Source of the DNA: an uncultured bacterium
GTDB lineage: Bacteria; Bacillota; Clostridia; Lachnospirales; Lachnospiraceae
Direction of reading: 5' to 3'
Assembly (NCBI GenBank): GCA_937916345.1
Contig: CALFUE010000026.1
Span: forward strand, 1-7,336
Length of the DNA: 7,336 nt
The translations under genes were made by a program, and so were the position numbers. This document shows positions 4,168 to 7,336 of the stretch, piece after piece; the first letter of the stretch is position 1, and each line of letters opens with the position of its first letter. The notes beneath the pieces were generated by a model. It was not told where the DNA came from and searched no databases. It worked only from the letters and a program-made list of their open reading frames with translations.

Positions 4168-7104
4168 TCAGGAAGTCTTTCTTAAAAATTTAACTATATC
4201 AGTTGCCAGATTGAAGAGGTTTCTCAGTGAAGCCTCATTCTCTCCGTCTCCGTTTGCGAGACCGTAGGACATATCCTTCACATCCCTCGCAAACATGACA
4301 TCTATCCGTCCAGGAAGCTCATTTATCCTTCTTTTCAGGGCATCCGCGCCTGCTCTGGAATCGGATGCTATATAACCCTTCACCTCACCCTCAGTCACGG
4401 TGAGCTTTGCCGAAATCCGGCCGTAATCTTCGGACTCCATAAACACGCTGACTGTGCCGGCTTCTTCCGCAGTCGCTCCCGGCAGAACCTTGAAGGACAC
4501 ATTTGTAACTCCCTGCTCCGTCATCACCGGAACATTGTAATGGAAATATCTCGCCATATTAGAAGTCACCGAGAGCTGCTTACATGCCAGCTGCATCTGC
4601 CTCACATCCAGGCTCGTCATGCCTTCCCTCTCAAAAGTCTGACCGCAGTGCTCCGCCACTGACGCGAGAGTTTCCAGCGCCTCTGCCAACTCCGACGGGT
4701 TTTTCACATGCTCTCCAAAAGCGTCCAAAATATCCTCTTTTATATCTTCAAGCTCAGCAATTATTTCATCCCGTCCCTTGAAATCATCCTTGTTCAGTGC
4801 AAATATCCTCTTTAATGCTAAACCCGGATCGTTCATCATCTGCTCCATCACTATGGTATTGTCCACGGAAGGTATCACCTCGTAGGTCTCGAGTGCCCGG
4901 TAGACCTCCTCCGCCGCAGCGGACGCCCTCTTCATATCACTTAATATCTCGCCGTAGTAGGCGTCGTCGGTCTTCTCCATCTCGGGCGCGCTCTTTGTAT
5001 TTTCGAGCAGAGAGGATATCTCCTCCTTCAGCTGATCTACAGTTGAAGCCAGACTGTGGCGGGAGCTGTCGGGATCGCTCCCTCCGCTTTCTTCACCGTG
5101 GTAGCCCCCGCCCATGACGTCGCTCCCGCTCATCAGGTCATTTATCATGGAAAACGCCGTCTGCACCTGATCCGATATCGATCTGCCCTTTGATGTCGCC
5201 TTTACGCCCTCGAAGTCGTCATCAACCATATAATCCATGCTCCCCTTGTTTGCGGTGCGAACCGCTGTAAGGAGATTCTCCATATTCAACTCTCTGCCTG
5301 TATCTACCACTGCGCCAATTGCCGCAAAGTCATTTTTTGACACCTGAGTGATGAGTCTGTAGATACCTATATAAGAATCTCTCTCATCAGGTGCTATGTC
5401 CCCGCTATGCTCCAGCCTCCAGAGATATTTCGAAAATTTCTCAGTCTCATCGAATACAGGCAGGCTCTCCCTGATGCTCTCCGCGGTATTTTTCAGCTCC
5501 TCCATATTCATGGACATGGGATTGATGTTCTGCTTTATCATCTCGCGCACTATCGCAGGCTTTAAGGCATCAAAGGTTCTCATGACAAGGGAATCGGCCG
5601 CCTTTATATTTTCGATATTTTCTTTACTTAATTCCATGGAATTGCGCCCCAGTATCCTGACGGCGCGCTGATTTTCCTCCGATCTCTTCATGTCGAGGAA
5701 TTCGAGAATATCGTCCACATTTTGGAAGGCTTTATTTATACTGTCTCCCAGATCCTTCCTCACCTCCGTGGAAAGAGCTTCATATCTCTCCCCCGCCGCG
5801 TCGTACCTTGCGCTAAGCGTTTTCGCCTCCCGATGAAGTGAGGCGAAATCTATATCATTTATATCTACCACTGCTATTGTTGCAGCTGGGGCATATTTTA
5901 ATTCTTCTATCGCGTCTAATACTGTCTTAAAGAGCTCGACCTGTTCATCGGTTACTTCTCCCTTTGGATCCATCATCGATCTGTACATATCGTTCTCTTT
6001 TGTTTTCAGATCACTCACCAGATCGGCAAGTTCCCTCGTGTCTATCTCCATACCACTCTTTATCAGGCTGCGGTTAGCCTCGATCGTCATTACGAGTCTG
6101 GTCTCCTCCAGCATGCGCTTTGCCTTAATAAGCTCTGCCTCCCTCTCAAAGTCCAGCTCCGGAACTTTTCCTCCGGCCTTCGTCCATTCTCTCGCATTTT
6201 TTAAGTTTTCAACGGTTATGGGCTTGTCTCTGTCAATAAGTACCGCAAGTTCCTCATCTGTCACGGCAAAAATTGTATCATAGGCCGCCTCAGCTCTGTC
6301 ATCCACAGAATATCCCTGAATTACGAACGAGTCATTATCACCATCTACGGTAATCTGCACATCCAAAGCCTTCTTATACTCGATATTCTCGTAATTTACG
6401 AGTATCTCACGCTCTATGAGCCACTGAGCCGCGGAGGTATTCTCCGGTGTCACCGGAATCATATCACGGTCCAGGGCACTCTCAATGACACGTGGTATGT
6501 CATCCCAGCTCCAGTCATTACCGCTGTAAATGCCGGCGGAGGAAGCGCCTGCGCTTATGGCCTGATCAACATTGATGACAGTGGGCGGGAGCTCCTCTCT
6601 GATGAGATATTCCTTTGCGGTATCCGGCAGTTCCACCAGAGGCTTCCCTTCCGCTATTTTACCGTCAGCTTCTATCACGGAGGGATCAGCCTTCGCCTCG
6701 GGCTCAGAGCCCGCTCCCGCCATAGCAGCTCTGATTTTGTCTGTCACTGTGATCACGGTATGTATATCGTCGTCCTTCAGTGAGAATCCCTCATTTTCCA
6801 GCTCCTTCGCCTCATCCGATGTAATGGTCTGCGCGCCGACTACCATCTCGTTTTTCATCTGTACCGCATCCATGCCGGAAGCAGCCATAGCAATATCTGA
6901 GGAATTCTTTTTCTCCCCGGCTCTGTCATTCTCGCCGAGGCCCATCTTTTTTAATTTGCGGTTTTCATCAATAGAAAAGACGACACCCCTGCCGGATGCC
7001 TTATCTGAAGAAGCAGAAGTCACACCCTCACCCTCCCGGCAAAATGAGGACTGATGTATCCCGCCTGTTGATATACTATTTGAATTTAATTGATCTATGC
7101 GCAT
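4168..7104 (-). CDS. Large flagellar-locus protein, DUF6240-type, with FliK-like repeats and C-terminal domain
   Basis: A 978-residue acidic protein of unknown function. No signal peptide or membrane helix is seen; the first 40 residues are Ser/Asn/Gly-rich and probably disordered, as in flagellar type III export substrates. Degenerate segments of the type PVTxENLxxA recur: IPVTPEN (216-222), KPITVEN (294-300), EIDTREL (353-359), ELSKENIENIKAAD (491-504), NMEELKN (533-539) and ELNMENLLTAV (605-615). Segments around 334-366, 481-545 and 556-635 resemble from memory the Lachnospiraceae DUF6240 proteins. A Gly/Ser/Asp-rich hinge (about 659-683) precedes a helical region (686-850). Residues about 855-940 look like the FliK C-terminal domain: TEQGVTNVSFKV, then YGRISAKLTVTEGEVKGYI and a helix with ALKRRINEL. 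AGGAGG 7 bases upstream fixes the start. A sigma-28 promoter precedes it and a terminator follows, so it is monocistronic. A hook-length or late export/assembly role is inference. Confidence 0.8.
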   Translation of the reverse strand: MRIDQLNSNSISTGGIHQSSFCREGEGVTSASSDKASGRGVVFSIDENRKLKKMGLGENDRAGEKKNSSDIAMAASGMDAVQMKNEMVVGAQTITSDEAKELENEGFSLKDDDIHTVITVTDKIRAAMAGAGSEPEAKADPSVIEADGKIAEGKPLVELPDTAKEYLIREELPPTVINVDQAISAGASSAGIYSGNDWSWDDIPRVIESALDRDMIPVTPENTSAAQWLIEREILVNYENIEYKKALDVQITVDGDNDSFVIQGYSVDDRAEAAYDTIFAVTDEELAVLIDRDKPITVENLKNAREWTKAGGKVPELDFEREAELIKAKRMLEETRLVMTIEANRSLIKSGMEIDTRELADLVSDLKTKENDMYRSMMDPKGEVTDEQVELFKTVLDAIEELKYAPAATIAVVDINDIDFASLHREAKTLSARYDAAGERYEALSTEVRKDLGDSINKAFQNVDDILEFLDMKRSEENQRAVRILGRNSMELSKENIENIKAADSLVMRTFDALKPAIVREMIKQNINPMSMNMEELKNTAESIRESLPVFDETEKFSKYLWRLEHSGDIAPDERDSYIGIYRLITQVSKNDFAAIGAVVDTGRELNMENLLTAVRTANKGSMDYMVDDDFEGVKATSKGRSISDQVQTAFSMINDLMSGSDVMGGGYHGEESGGSDPDSSRHSLASTVDQLKEEISSLLENTKSAPEMEKTDDAYYGEILSDMKRASAAAEEVYRALETYEVIPSVDNTIVMEQMMNDPGLALKRIFALNKDDFKGRDEIIAELEDIKEDILDAFGEHVKNPSELAEALETLASVAEHCGQTFEREGMTSLDVRQMQLACKQLSVTSNMARYFHYNVPVMTEQGVTNVSFKVLPGATAEEAGTVSVFMESEDYGRISAKLTVTEGEVKGYIASDSRAGADALKRRINELPGRIDVMFARDVKDMSYGLANGDGENEASLRNLFNLATDIVKFLRKTS

Positions 7105-7107
7105 AAA

Positions 7108-7142
7108 ATAACCTCCTAAGGAAATACTCCTCTGGAGGTTAT
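7108..7142 (-). promoter_or_regulatory. Ribosome site within a 9-bp inverted repeat reaching the -10 element
   Basis: The arms ATAACCTCC (7108-7116) and GGAGGTTAT (7134-7142) are perfect complements across a 17-base loop. On the minus strand the downstream arm contains the AGGAGG ribosome site (7112-7117 overall) of the 978-residue gene, 7 bases from its ATG; the upstream arm overlaps the last two bases of the predicted sigma-28 -10 element. If the transcript starts inside the upstream arm, part of the anti-Shine-Dalgarno arm is lost, so the effect depends on the exact start site. Confidence 0.5.
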
Positions 7143-7167
7143 ATCGGTATTTTTTTTCAATTATTTA
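7141..7167 (-). promoter_or_regulatory. Sigma-28 (SigD) promoter of the 978-residue gene
   Basis: The minus strand reads TAAA (7164-7167), 15 bases, then ACCGATAT (7141-7148). Against TAAA-N15-GCCGATAT, the flagellar sigma factor consensus in Firmicutes, only one base differs and the spacing is exact. The -35 element lies inside the last codons of the HD-GYP gene. Transcription would begin near 7134, about 30 bases before the start codon. The spacer contains a run of eight A residues. Confidence 0.8.
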
Positions 7168-7336
7168 TCTCACGGAACTTTTCCTCAATCTGATCCCTTA
7201 CTTCGAGGAAGGCGTCTACCAGATCGGGGTCGAAATGTGTTCCCGAGGAGGTCTTGATTATCTCGAATGTCTCATCGAGAGAGTAAGCATCCTTATAGAC
7301 TCTCTTGCTTGAAAGCGCGTCGAAGACATCCACGAT
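7157..7336 (-). CDS. HD-GYP domain protein, C-terminal end (partial)
   Basis: The last 59 codons and the TGA stop of a gene that runs off the right edge. The peptide begins IVDVFDALSSKRVYKDAYS and continues with IIKTSSGTHFDPDLVDAFLE, the standard end of the HD-GYP domain: the DxxDALxSxRxYK helix and the GxHFDPxLVxAF segment. HD-GYP enzymes hydrolyse cyclic di-GMP and usually hang on response regulator receiver, PAS or GAF domains, which would lie outside the window. The catalytic HD and GYP residues are not in view, so activity cannot be judged. A short charged helix (DQIEEKFREINN) closes the protein. It is followed at once by the sigma-28 promoter of the next gene, and no terminator is seen between them, so some read-through is possible. 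A motility-linked role is suggested by position only. Confidence 0.85.
   Translation of the reverse strand: MVDVFDALSSKRVYKDAYSLDETFEIIKTSSGTHFDPDLVDAFLEVRDQIEEKFREINN

Noticed and set aside
4584..7054. Several plus-strand open frames of 65-160 residues opposite the 978-residue gene
   Set aside because: Their Ser/Phe/Leu- or Pro/Arg/Ser-rich composition is that of the complement of an acidic, Glu-rich coding region; no start signals or domains are seen.
4168..7104. Calling the 978-residue gene fliK outright
   Set aside because: Only the C-terminal segment and short repeats resemble FliK; size, promoter class and location differ, and the fold could not be tested here.
1..7336. Mobile element, prophage or defence system in the window
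   Set aside because: No transposase, integrase, attachment-site repeats, phage structural genes or nuclease-type proteins are visible.

Overview
The window reads as a late-flagellar locus from a motile Gram-positive anaerobe of the Clostridia, most likely a flagellated member of the Lachnospiraceae; the genus cannot be resolved. Grounds are the flagellin with a FliS directly behind it, strong AGGAGG-type ribosome binding sites, SigD/sigma-28-type promoters of the TAAA-N15-nCCGATAT form, and a large protein that looks like the Lachnospiraceae DUF6240-type family.

All genes but one lie on the minus strand. In order of transcription (right to left): the end of an HD-GYP c-di-GMP phosphodiesterase-type protein (7157-7336, cut by the window edge); a 978-residue protein without assigned function (4168-7104) with a near-perfect sigma-28 promoter, degenerate FliK-like repeats and a FliK-like C-terminal domain; an intrinsic terminator; a structured 166-nt flagellin leader with its own sigma-28-like promoter; flagellin (2495-3901) and its chaperone FliS (2008-2481), 13 bp apart and presumably cotranscribed; a second terminator; a GH13 alpha-amylase-family enzyme (254-1888) with its own probable housekeeping promoter and an unusual C-terminal tail; and a third terminator. 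On the plus strand the last 46 codons of an iron-containing alcohol dehydrogenase (3-143) converge on the amylase gene.

How it fits together: the HD-GYP protein would tune c-di-GMP and hence motility; the 978-residue protein and flagellin appear to be switched on together by the flagellar sigma factor once the hook-basal body is finished; FliS keeps the flagellin unpolymerised before export. The amylase and the alcohol dehydrogenase are metabolic neighbours separated from the flagellar unit by terminators. Gaps between genes are all below 300 bp; the longest (3902-4167) holds the flagellin leader, its promoter and the terminator of the preceding gene. No tRNA, rRNA, CRISPR array, insertion sequence or phage gene was seen.

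The most interesting points are the sigma-28 control of the large uncharacterised gene, the 9-bp inverted repeat joining its -10 element to its ribosome binding site, the flagellin leader with three hairpins and CsrA-like GGA sites, and the linker plus tail on the amylase.
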